A program made the position numbers and the translations under genes. The notes below the pieces were generated by a model, which worked only from the letters and a program-made list of their open reading frames with translations, made no database searches and had not been told where the DNA came from. Source: Notospermus geniculatus (lineage: Eukaryota > Nemertea > Pilidiophora > Heteronemertea > Lineidae). From it: a stretch of DNA of 64,000 bases. The stretch's first letter is position 1, and each line of letters opens with the position of its first letter. The stretch covers positions 480,646 to 544,645 of the forward strand of contig NMRB01000003.1 of the NCBI GenBank assembly GCA_002633025.1, read 5' to 3'. This document shows, one piece after another, positions 29,290 through 40,247 of this stretch.

Positions 29290-29660
29290 AGGTCTCAACT
29301 TAATGGGAACCATTTTGATCATTCAATGGGAACCTATTCGATTCTTATTCGATTCTTGAACGGGAACCCATTCGATCATTCAATGGGCCTATTAGATTCT
29401 TAATCGATTCTTAAAGCCTGGAATCCACCATTGATTTTCTAGTTGATTTTGCGTTGCGACTCGCTTTGCAACTGGGTTGCGTTGCAACTGAGCACTCGAT
29501 CTCAATCGGTCGGCGACCGGTATCAGTTCCTTGTGATCGTATTCAGTCGCGAGTTGCAGGTTGCAAAGCAAGTCGCAACGCAGAAAATCAATGGAGGATT
29601 CCTAGCTTTAATGGGAAGCCATTCGATCCTTCATTGGGAGCCTTTACCTTTACCTTGAGT
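29290..29660. repeat. AATGGGAACC repeats interrupted by a fold-back (29414-29607)
   Basis: Phrases such as CAATGGGAACCTATTCGAT and GGGAACCCATTCGATCATT recur imperfectly at 29299-29400 and 29608-29650. Between them lies a palindrome, TTA|AAGCCTGGAATCCACC ... GGATTCCTAGCT|TTA, with arms of about 60 bases containing GCGTTGCGACTCGCTTTGC. It belongs to the TTA-target group. Confidence 0.65.
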
Positions 29661-30679
29661 CGGAGGTGCAGTGTTATGATCTCTACCGCCGACCGAATGG
29701 TGGCTACAATGATCTGCATGAGCTCAATTCTCATGTCGATGTTGTAAGCGTTTTGCATAATTCTAACTTCAGAATTTGCGTCCTGCATGTCCTTACGTCT
29801 GCCAAAACTGCGGCATACAATGTCTGTCTCTCGTTGATGAACGATATAAATAGTTATGGTCGGAAAATGGCGAACACACGAATAGCTCGCGATGGAATTT
29901 ACAATTCATTAGTAAAATTTTGAAGTTTTTTTTCTGCGAAATCACAACTCTTTTGAAAGCCGTCCATTAATCATTCAGGAACCAATTAAGAAGCTTAAGC
30001 ATGATTTTTCATTGATTCCGGCGACGCGGTGCTGAGTGACATACGAGGACTGTGCACACAGGTCTCAGCTATATTTAATACCGTTAATTAGTTTCAACGC
30101 AACACAACCGTCAGCTCGTTTTCTTGGAAGTTTACGTATATTTTTACATTCAAGTTTGTGTGGAAATGTCAACCAAGAATTCAAACTGTAACCCTGGATA
30201 GCTACATTGATTAAAAAATGGCGATTGACTTTACAGTAGGCTAATGCGCATAATTTCTTTTCACTACATGCAGAGAAGAAGTCAGAAAATCCCGATTCCT
30301 CCTTCCGTGCGCCCGTGAATACCATTGTGTACATAGGCCTTTACATTTTTGTGTACAGTCATGTCGATTCTTGGCGGGGTCCTTGGTAGGCCTACTTGTC
30401 GCGAATGGCGGAGTCATAAGCATAGCCAACACCTCTCGTCTCAAAACATGTTGTGTACACTCTTGGCCAGTCGGATATCGAGAACGTGTATAGGGCCACG
30501 CACAAGTTTCCGTTGCTGTTTTTCTTGCACATAGCGTATAAAATGGCCATTTTCGCCATTGCTTTAAAAATGTCATCCTTCAGAGGAAAATCAGTGGTTG
30601 TGCGAACGCGGGACTTGTAAATGTCGTTGTCCAACTGCAGATGTGATCATGTTTCTGGCAACCTGCCGGAAACGGTGTG
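29661..30679. other. intergenic, nothing recognised
   Basis: Short ORFs on both strands (for example 30392-30634 minus) have no motif and no clear splice context. The left boundary of the large tandem duplication is at 30680. Confidence 0.4.
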
Positions 30680-31861
30680 GCCTATCCAACACGAGGGTTA
30701 CACTTAAATCATTTATTAATGCTTCATAGAGAAAGGCGTAAAATTTCGAAAGGTTTTAAGCAAACACTCCATGATATGGAGCCGCGGTAAAAAAAGAAAA
30801 TTTGGATGATTGCGGCGATCTGCCTTGGTGGCATTCTCTTGTTGTTAAACTAGCGGCTAAACTCCCATAATTAACTGCGGGAAGTACGTGTGGTCCTGAA
30901 TTATTCATTTCTGTCAAAGCGTCGTACCGTTGTACAGTGGTTGTCATGCAGGGTAGTTATCACAACGGCTTCCAGGGCTGAAAGAAAACAATGCTCGTTC
31001 GAAAGTTACATGTACATGCAGCAGATGCACAGATTTTTTAAGAGAATGTATACGATCACATGACGTCAACATTAGGCAAGGAGAGGAAGATACGATTTAA
31101 CATCCTCCAGTCAGTCGTGGTTTTCGATCTTAGCTGGACGAAAATGTCCAGTTGGGTATATACCAAATGTCGCCGATGTATACCCTTGTATGGTAAGCCG
31201 TTCGTCCAATAAGTCTAAAAACCTAGTATTTTCACAAAAACTTCTCGTCCGCAAAGCCTAAATTTCTTTAAAAACTAAGTTTCTGTCATAAAAACTAAAC
31301 GACTTGTCATACACCTGCACTGTGGGATGCATCTGTTCCCATGAGGGTAACCGGAAGTTCTACTTCGTAAAGAATATACCTCAGTGTAACCACCTCTCTC
31401 AATGTAGAGAATTGAAATGTATGAATATTGATGGCAGAGGTCAAAAATGAATTGATGTCTTTTCATATTGATACTGACAATTTGAATCGCGGACCCCGTG
31501 TGCCGGAAGTCGGCACAAAGCACGTGCGCACGGCGGATAATGATATCTCGAGCAGAGGACAGAATGGGCATCATCATGAACTCATTAGAGGAGACGATCT
31601 CCTTCAATGGTCGTCCAGTAGTACATTGGATGGCGAACGTGCAGCGGAGGAAGTGGTTTTTCATCTAGTAAATGAGAAGGCGTGCATTTCCTGTCCAGAG
31701 AAACGATAGAGGTACGCCTGCAAACCCATTTGATTGCAATGAAGTATTTCGGGATGTCGTTATTAATAAGAACTTTGATTTTTTTTTCTACATATCTGTA
31801 GTACCTGCTCTGGACTGAAACTACTAGAACGCAGAATCCATGGAAACTTGGACATGCCTTA

Positions 31862-31991
31862 GGCTTCCCTTACATAGAAGTTTACGGTATACGAAAACGC
31901 CGGTTAACAGTGGCTTCACGGTGGTGAATCCTCGGAATGCCTTTGTTAACCGGCGTTTTCGTATACCGTATACTTCTATGTAACGGAAGCC
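31862..31991. mobile_element. TTA-target fold-back GGCTTCCCTTACATAG
   Basis: GGCTTCCCTTACATAGAAG...CTTCTATGTAACGGAAGCC, 130 bp, flanked by TTA (31859-31861, 31992-31994). Copy R has a single TTA at 41704-41706. Confidence 0.85.
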
Positions 31992-31994
31992 TTA

Positions 31995-32137
31995 GGCCTG
32001 CTTTCCATTGGAGTGTTTCCGTGCGCGGAAACGTTCGAAAGCATTGTTTTTTCCGCTCCGTGACCAACGAGGCGGGAACAAACAATGCTTTCGAGTGTTA
32101 ATTCCGCGCACGGAAACGCTCCAATGGAAAGCAGGCC
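31995..32137. mobile_element. TTA-target fold-back GGCCTGCTTTCCATTGG
   Basis: GGCCTGCTTTCCATTGGAG...CTCCAATGGAAAGCAGGCC, 143 bp, TTA on each side (31992-31994, 32138-32140). Sits directly next to the previous element at the same original TTA. Absent from copy R. Confidence 0.85.
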
Positions 32138-32649
32138 TTACACCCAAAGCTTGCTTTGTTATGTACAAACTTATCGTGTGCACAATGGAGTGTACAGGCC
32201 TACAACATTGGCCATGACTCCCTTCTTATCAAAAGACTGGGATTTCATTCTGGAAAACCATTGTCAGTCGGTCATGTCGGCTCTCGACGTAAATCACTAA
32301 ACGGTAAATGCACTTTAAAGTGCTTTGTTTTCGTAAACGTACGTTCTTTGTTGTCGTGTACATAAAATCAAATCAGGAAATTAATAAAATGAATAGACTA
32401 TGTTTTGTATTGTTGCATAATGTATAACAGCATGGTGTTCGGGAGGACAGTCCTGATCAGCTTGTTCTGTTCTTTAATAATTCAATTAATTGTAGAGTGC
32501 ATGCCACTTCAGTGCCAGCGCCCACCAATTTATACATGCACTTCATTGTTCATTGTAATCAACGATTAGATTCAGAGACATTTTTTGAACTTGCTGACGT
32601 ATACATATGTTGTCTCAAAAAAACTCGGCTTGCGTACATGTACGTGTAA

Positions 32650-32798
32650 AGCGGGTGTTCCACTGTTGCGATTTTGGTTTGAGATGGGGTTGCGTTCCCT
32701 TGCGGTTACCTTATAAGGACTTCCGATTGCCATATAAGGTAACCGTAAGGGAACGCAACCCCGTCTCAAGCCGAAATCGCAACAGTGGATCACCCGCT
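32650..32798. mobile_element. TAA-target fold-back AGCGGGTGTTCCACTG
   Basis: AGCGGGTGTTCCACTGTTGC...CAACAGTGGATCACCCGCT, 149 bp, flanked by TAA (32647-32649, 32799-32801). Copy R has the empty site GTGTAAGGTGG at about 42184-42194. Confidence 0.85.
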
Positions 32799-33659
32799 TA
32801 AGGTGGTCGGTTCATCGGCCAATATGCCCTTGTATTCCCACGTTGAATCCCCAGGTGAAGCATTAGCATGATCATGTGCAAGTAACAAATGGCAATCTTG
32901 TAATTGTCTGATTGTTGAATGCGACTTACCAAGCTTAAGGGTACTCTGTATTTGCGGTGGAGAAAATATGCATTTTGCCCTCACCTCTTGTATTATCTGC
33001 CTCCAAAACCAGAAAAAAAAGTTAAATGCCACAACCGCCATTGACATTCAATTCCTTTGACAAATTCAGAAAGACCAGAGTTGGACCTGTCGCTAGTAAA
33101 AGCAACCTTCATGGTGGTTGCACCTGGTGTGCCACAATGGGTGGAAGTGTCGGCACGCGCCGTTGTTGAATGTTTGTAAATGGTATCTCACGCTAAATCG
33201 CATCAAAACGCTTTGAAGCGGAATTTCAATAGACTTATTGAATCTTGAAACTTTGTTTGAATGATACTCGCAGCTTTCGACTGCTCGGCTGGAGTGTTGA
33301 GGGCCACATTTTGGTAACTACTATTTAAGTTCTGTTCGGTGTTAAAAAGAAGTTGTCATTGGAAATGAGTATATTTAACTGTGAATAGGAAATGTCATTT
33401 GACTGAACAGGTGGAAACAGTTTTTTTTAAAAAGAAGACTTGGCGATTCATTTAGGAGTACATGTACTTCAAAGGATAACACGTGGTTGCTGACAAAAAC
33501 TGTCATGTGCAAAGATAGGCCTACATGACTTTGTACAAATGTTTCTGATATGCGAATAAAAAGATTTTATCCAACTCAGGGACAATAATGATGATGAGGC
33601 AGAAAACATTCAAGAGATCATAGATTTTCTATGTACTTCATGATTGACCCTGCCTAACA

Positions 33660-33727
33660 NNNNNNNNNNNNNNNNNNNNNNNNNNNNNNNNNNNNNNNNN
33701 NNNNNNNNNNNNNNNNNNNNNNNNNNN
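33660..33727. other. assembly gap (68 N)
   Basis: A run of N in copy L. The matching part of copy R (about 42890-42940) has no gap but also differs on both sides, so the true sequence here is unknown. Confidence 0.99.
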
Positions 33728-34454
33728 TCACGAAATAAATATATATAATAATGTATTGTGTAAAAAAGGTACCAGCACCTCCAGCATGCTACATGTATCT
33801 ATAGAGATTTGGGGACTAAAATGCCAAGTAGCCATATCGAGAGTTTCCTTTGTCAAAATTTCATTACAGGGAGGGAATTATATACAACGTACGTAATACA
33901 AACTAAAGGTGACAGAAAACGGGAAAAGTTATAGTTTTTCGTTTGCAAATCGGCAGTGGTGTTACGTCCATGTATGATGACCAGCTGTTTTACACCGATA
34001 TTTAGAGTCCATCGTCACTTTTCTAAATCTGCTTCAGTTTTCCAGTAAAGCTTTGCATAACGGGCATGAGTACGTGCTCGCTCATAACTAAATCGCACAC
34101 AAATTGAAAAATATAAAATATCCACAGATTCTGATACATAGCCTACAATGTACGCCATGGCCCATGAAAATTTTGCTTCTTAATGTGATGCATGAAATTC
34201 TAAAATGGAATCCAGGGTCGCGCTTTTATTCAAATCCATGTAATATTATGTGGAAAGGTACGGCAGGCAAATTAGATGGTATGACTGATGAATCCCCTAT
34301 ATCTTCTCAATCGCAAAAGGACCATTTTGCAACGGTCATGGACGCATAGAATCACAATAGGCCCCTACATGTGCAAGAAGTGCGGCACGATGCTTCTTGG
34401 TGCACTTTAAAGGGCGAGTCCTGGTTCACTTATGATCCGAGTTATTTCTCAAGG

Positions 34455-34551
34455 CCCCAATCGGGGTCTTCCTCAGGCGCTATGTACATGTAGAAGAGAT
34501 TCACCTCTGGGATCTCTTCTACATAGCGCCTGAGGAAGACCCCGATTGGGG
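34455..34551. mobile_element. perfect palindrome, copy L
   Basis: CCCCAATCGGGGTCTTCCTC...GAGGAAGACCCCGATTGGGG with centre TCACCTCTGGG. The left arm has TACATGTA (34485-34492) where the right arm has only TA (34520-34521). Copy R keeps just the left arm plus an inverted centre (43657-43697). Confidence 0.85.
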
Positions 34552-36289
34552 TCGAAAATTGGCGAAATATTCGGAGACGACTTTCCGATTTATTGTAGCC
34601 TATACTGTGTATCGTTTTTGTGCTGTTTTGTGGATAGTTATTTCTCAAGGGTTCTTCCAAGTGAGGCTGTTTTTGAATCAAGCCCACCATGGCAAATCAC
34701 CGTGTTGAAGTTAGTTGAAGATTTCCACGCCTATAGAAGCGATGTATATGTAGATGTACGCACACTCTGCAGCCCATATGTACGCAGAAAAGAGAGAAAG
34801 TTCCATAATTAGGCGTTCACTTCAAGGTGTCTCCAGCAAACCATGACATTATTCGATTCATGCAACAGGTGCATTATTGTATAGTGTCACTGCGTAACCT
34901 TAATTCAATGAGTTCATAGAATTGATGTGCTACACGCTACACGCTCATGGATAGCCGATGTGCATCCGCACACGCCTACGATGACTAAACCCTACATACG
35001 TCCAGCTGGAGAAGCTGCCGGGCAGTCGTCAGAAATAGACATTCGTCTTTTTCAAGTCACCGCTAAGAAAGGGATTCAGTGTGAACAGAGTTTACCAGTT
35101 TCCAATAAAACTGTCGACTTTGCCATTGTCCACAGAAGTAAATACATGTACATACTGATGCAGGTCAGACTGGCACCGGCCGTGAATGGTCTTTAGAGTC
35201 ACTTGCCATTGTGTACCTAGGTGACGACAGCAATAATTATCTTTGTAACAGTAGCATCATTTCTTATATCAAAAGGAACAACTGCAGTTGAAATTTCTCA
35301 ACGCGCTTTTGCATGTGGGGCGATTGTAAGCAAGAAACCTATGAGGGTTATAAACTGTCATATTTATTTGCATTGTTAACAATAGCATTACAAATACGGC
35401 ACACGCGAGCTGATGCATTAAAGGCTGTGGTGGTGGGGGTCCACTCATAGCTTCACTTGCAAAACAATCGCGTACATGCAGAAAGGGTCGATCTATCTTC
35501 GACCTAGTGACCTGAACGTCATCGAATTACCAAGAGTGAACGCCGCATTTCTGAAGTAATTGAATGTTTCGATTCTACGGTTGAAAGGGAATCCTCTTTA
35601 GGACGTACATGTACTTGTACATGTAGATGGATATTACTTTCTCTCGCTCCAAGTGAGAAATGAAAGGCACAAGACATTTTATTTTAGTTCAGTTCAGTTC
35701 AGTTTATTATCCATTAACCGGTTACCCAGTGCAGTAAATAACAACAGTAGTACATGTATACACAACACATACACGGCGTCAAGGCTACTTCTAGTCTTAC
35801 TTGATCGTCCTCTATTTTGCAAATTTGCGGAGAATGATGTTAACCATGGCTAAGACTTTCATTGTCATGAAATTCGGACTGTAACACGCCGGTACATCCT
35901 TCTTCCTACTGCCCACGAAAACAATCTCATGCTGTGTGTGATGTCAGAGACATCGGAGCTTAGAAAATTGGCGAAGGTGTCAAACATGACAAAGAAGAGG
36001 CAAACATCGTAACAAAATTCAATAACCCGCTGCTCATCGCCAAACAAAAAGAGAAAGTGGATAAAAGTTCACTATCCTCAAGTATCGCAATGTTCATACC
36101 AGCCGGCCTCAACAATTATAGAAGTATTATATTCAATAAATATGCCTTGGGCGTCCCATGATGGCAGTCGCGCTTTTGCCTCGCGTACCATTGGCCCAAA
36201 CAACAACAGGAATTGTAACACTTAACACACTTGACAAAACAAATGGACGCATCGGTGAAAAGTGTCCTTTTTACCCATATCTAGGAGAT

Positions 36290-36682
36290 TCATCGCTGTT
36301 CACCTCGACGTCACGGTCCGGGGCCCATCTTGGTCCTCGCGGCAGCACGCGCCAGTTTCCAGAGATCTGATTGGTCGAGGAAAGTGCCACCTGTTCCCGC
36401 GGTCGCACGCACGTTTTATGCTACACTGACAGACTAACATCGTGTTCGCCTCAATTTGCACGCATTGGCTTCGCGGTAAACCATCACTTGTGATCTGATC
36501 GCCCGGATGACCAATATGTGGTTTATCTCAGCAATAATGTTGCGATGAAACTTGACCGTTCTGACGGATTGTGCCGCTTTCTTGTGATTATCCTCTTTCC
36601 TATGCAGCACTTCATGCTAGGACGGATTATCTCCTCGTGATCTCCTCCGTAACGATGGTGACGACAGCTCATCACCCAGCAC
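36290..36682 (+). promoter_or_regulatory. possible TATA-less promoter and short first coding exon, copy L
   Basis: A locally GC-rich stretch has GACGTCAC (CRE-like) near 36308 and ATTGG boxes near 36372 and 36465. It is followed by ATG 36655 and the short frame MVTTAHHPA ending in a strong donor CAGCAC|gtaagt at 36682. Copy R has the same arrangement (ATG 45799, donor at 45826). No following exon was identified. Confidence 0.25.
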
Positions 36683-39298
36683 GTAAGTTTTCCCACTTAC
36701 CTGATTCAAATGTATCTTCAACATCATATAAGTTTATGTAGTTGATCAGTAAGAACGTTACTTAAATTCTCAAGTCATTTCAAAAGTTCGTTTTCAAGTT
36801 TTCCACCCAAATCTTTGAATAAAAGTTGAGGGGAAACCAAAGGTGACTGCAAAGTTTTCTGGATAATATTGGCACTGTTTACATCGTAAAGTAATTTTGT
36901 CGTGACCTTGCCAGGGAAACGAAGTTTTATGTAAATTCTACGGAAAGGATGGCATTGGTAAACAACATTTGTCATCGTTGCTTACATCAGAATATACTTT
37001 ATTTTTATATCGTACAGTGGTTACAGTGTATGGACGATTAAGGTGTGGTTTCACTCGGCAGGCGCTATCTTCGTTTTGCTTAATAACAAAGAATTTGATT
37101 TTATCTTTACAAGATGTTATGATGGCCCTTCATGAATACCTCTGATCTAGGTTTCAGAAGTATGTACAAACTTGTCTTTAACTTGTATGAATGTCGATTC
37201 CAACATAAAAAAATTCGGACCCTGGACATAATGATGAACCTGTTTGTGGTTGAAAAGGATTGTCATGCAGTGTCCTAAATGATTACATCATACATGTACT
37301 TGGCTCTGGACAACCTGGTCGCATATGGCAAGAGATGTGACATTTGGTTTTTGGTTATCAAATAAAGGCAGATATATATTTCTGATAAAGAGCATTATTA
37401 AGAAATACTTTTCATCTCACTGTAGCGGCTGCATGGGTGTGGAACTGGGCTAGATCTTCCACTGACTCCTTTGTAGCCCTCCAGTTACCACAAAAAAAGA
37501 ACCGGATAATACAAAAATCTATCTTACTAAAATGACTAAGGGACTACCCATGCGAACAACTGGGGCTATAAAAGGTGATCGAATGAAGTTGATGTATCAA
37601 ATCTCAAAAACTTTATACTTTGAAAGCATCCTGGTACAAAAAGACAGTCATCCACAGGTGTTCGAGTTTACATAAACTTGGCAATCATCATGTGAAGAAA
37701 AATGCAAATATTGACCGAGCGAGTTGTCCTAACTTATTCCACCTCATATACGTGAAGTCTTCCTCATTGCACAGGTTTCTCTTTAATGTACATTGTACGT
37801 TCTCCACGTGGTTCCTTTCAAGGATTATGGTGACGATCATTCTGATACGCCAGTTGTATCTGATTGGTGAAGTGATTGATGAAGTAGCTTGTATACAATG
37901 CACTTTTCATGAAAAAAGGATTACATGCATGTAACTTAACTAGGTATTACGTAGGGCCTACATGTACTTCTATCAGCAACACAGTCATGTAAATATATCT
38001 AGTCGATTTCAGCTTAGTTCAGTTTGATTATTAAGTACTTCATGTCATAAAGTCCCATTTTTCTCCATTTATTTTTCATCAATTGGAAAATCTTATCTGT
38101 TCCTGTGTTAATGACTCCAGGCAGTAGGCCTGATAATGGACTAATATCTCGATCTAGGTATAATTGTAAATCGTGATTTCTCTCTAACAATTGTAATTTC
38201 GATCAATTCCGGTGTCACTGACACTAATTGTTTGCACACTAGTAATCATCACCCTTTGTCATGGCGATCTTCAATATCAAATTGCCTAGATTTTATGTTC
38301 TTGGCATCGTATAAGTTGTTTTTTCAACCAAGCTCGGTGAAAGTCTCTTATATCTGTTGTTGTTGTATACATGTAATGTACGTACACCAATCTTTGTTTC
38401 ATATACTCTATGGATTTTTGCCAACACCAAAACAGAAAGAATGTCGTCTTTGTCATCTTTGAATAGTTCTTCTACAAAGCCATCAACGACACTTTCTCTT
38501 ACTACCATTCAAGCACACTGAATTGGAAAATTAAATATGTTTTCCGTACGTTTCATTGGGAAATTCTTGCGCCCATGTCGGTGCTTTACCTCAAGTGTAA
38601 AACGTGTTGCCTGACCTCTTTTGACTGAAATCACTGCACGGCATTTCACTGTATCAGTTTCAATGTACTCTATGCATATCGGGACACGAAAGGCAGAAGT
38701 CGGCAATCATAACAGCTCTGATCATGATAGTCCATAATTGAAATTTCATGATGACAATTTCGATTTAACAATTTAGTTATTTAGTCATTAACGTTGATTA
38801 TCCGTGCATCAGCATTTCAGTTCGGGCTCGATAATTACCAGCATTTTGACCTCTTCCAATATCACGAGATAGTTGCCGGCGAATTCTAATTCTGGTTGTG
38901 TCCATGGTAATAGACACTGCGGAAAAAAATGGCATGAGATGTTTTGATATACGGAAATCGACCAGTTCATGCAACCTAAGTATTGAGGACACGGCATCTA
39001 TGCAGTATGTAAACAAGTGCTCTGATATTGCGAGGCTTTTACCAGGAACGTCGGAGTTATCTCTGGTGATAGATACCTTGTGTTATCCCTGCCGCTTAAT
39101 CATCGATAGGCCACATACTGTACTCGCTTAGCTTGCCTCTAAAAGCAAAGCTTGAAATTCGTATTTAGCTGTGGCGCCAGGTTCATCTGATCAAAACTTC
39201 TAAGTCCATGAACCAGAAATGTATCCGAAAGTGTTGCACAGACGTTTAGACCTTATCTACACTTCCGCAATATATAGTATGGCAATGAAGAAAGATTA

Positions 39299-39418
39299 AG
39301 GCTTGTATTTTAGAATACTCCTCAACGTGAAGGAGTTCCTCAAGACTATTGTTCTCCTGTTGAGAACAATAGTCTTGAGGAACTCCTTTACGTTGATGAG
39401 CATTCTAAAATACGGGCC
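39299..39418. mobile_element. TTA-target palindrome, copy L
   Basis: TTA|AGGCTTGTATTTTAGAAT...ATTCTAAAATACGGGCCT|TTA-type ends, with centre ATTGTTCTCCTGTTGAGAAC. Copy R keeps only one arm (49123-49180). Confidence 0.8.
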
Positions 39419-40110
39419 TTAGAATTGGCCAGTCTTTTAGGGTAGACCAGAGAAAACAAGGACAACACCTGTGCCGTCGCTATCAAAACATTTTCGGACC
39501 AAATTAAGCAACGAAATTTTCTGTGGCTACAAAGAAAACGCTAAAACCAATTTATATGTCGTTTTATTCATATTCACGAATCTAATATTCATGTTAAATT
39601 GGATGAATGACAATTTTGTACAAGATGTCGTTTTATTAATATTTGATTCACTTCACCCTAACCCTAACCGTGGAGAAAATTTTGAAAAGTCCGCTAAGGT
39701 CAAGTTGAATCTACACTCGAATCTAACCTCAGAATAAACGATGATATACCTTTCGAGGAATTGAGTTCTCGACTGGACTAAATAGCCGAAAATGTGACAA
39801 ATTAACGAATTGATTTTAATTCCTGTTGCAATGATTGTTGGCGTGAGTGTAATTTTAAGGCAATAGATGAAAGATAATTGGAATAGGTAAGATTAATCTG
39901 TCATTGGTATGAAAGTTCATGATACTCTGTAATTGGTTTTTCATGTACAATTTATAACACATTATCTAAAGCTAGGCAAAAGAACATTTACTGTACAACA
40001 CTGAGTACTTGCACAGACGGGGTGACTGGATAATTGGCTGTACCGAGTGCGGCCAATGACACTACATGCTCTTTGTACCAAAGAGCACATGCAGAAAATG
40101 TAACAGGTAT

Positions 40111-40247
40111 GGGGCCATATGAAGCCTTCGCAACTTTGCGTTCACGCAAATCTATTGTTTGGCTGCACAGGCTTTATTGTTCACTGACTGCCTTACAATA
40201 GATTTGCGTGAACGCAAAGTTGCGAAGGCTTCATAAATATGGCCCCT
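40111..40247. mobile_element. fold-back GGGGCCATATGAAGCC with CCTTCGCAAC, copy L
   Basis: GGGGCCATATGAAGCCTTCG...CGAAGGCTTCATAAATATGGCCCC with 45-base arms. Present in both copies (R: 49817-49952), so it predates the duplication. Confidence 0.85.

Noticed and set aside
31275-31664. ORFs conserved between the L and R blocks (for example 31428-31709 and 41233-41514)
   Set aside because: Conservation follows from the recent duplication of the whole block. No domain, and frames overlap on both strands.
35690-35705. GTTCA microsatellite
   Set aside because: Three to four units only, present in both copies; ordinary.
39655-39671. CCCTAACCCTAACC, telomere-like repeat (also near 49361)
   Set aside because: Only just over two units, the same in both duplicated copies; not evidence of a telomere or fusion.
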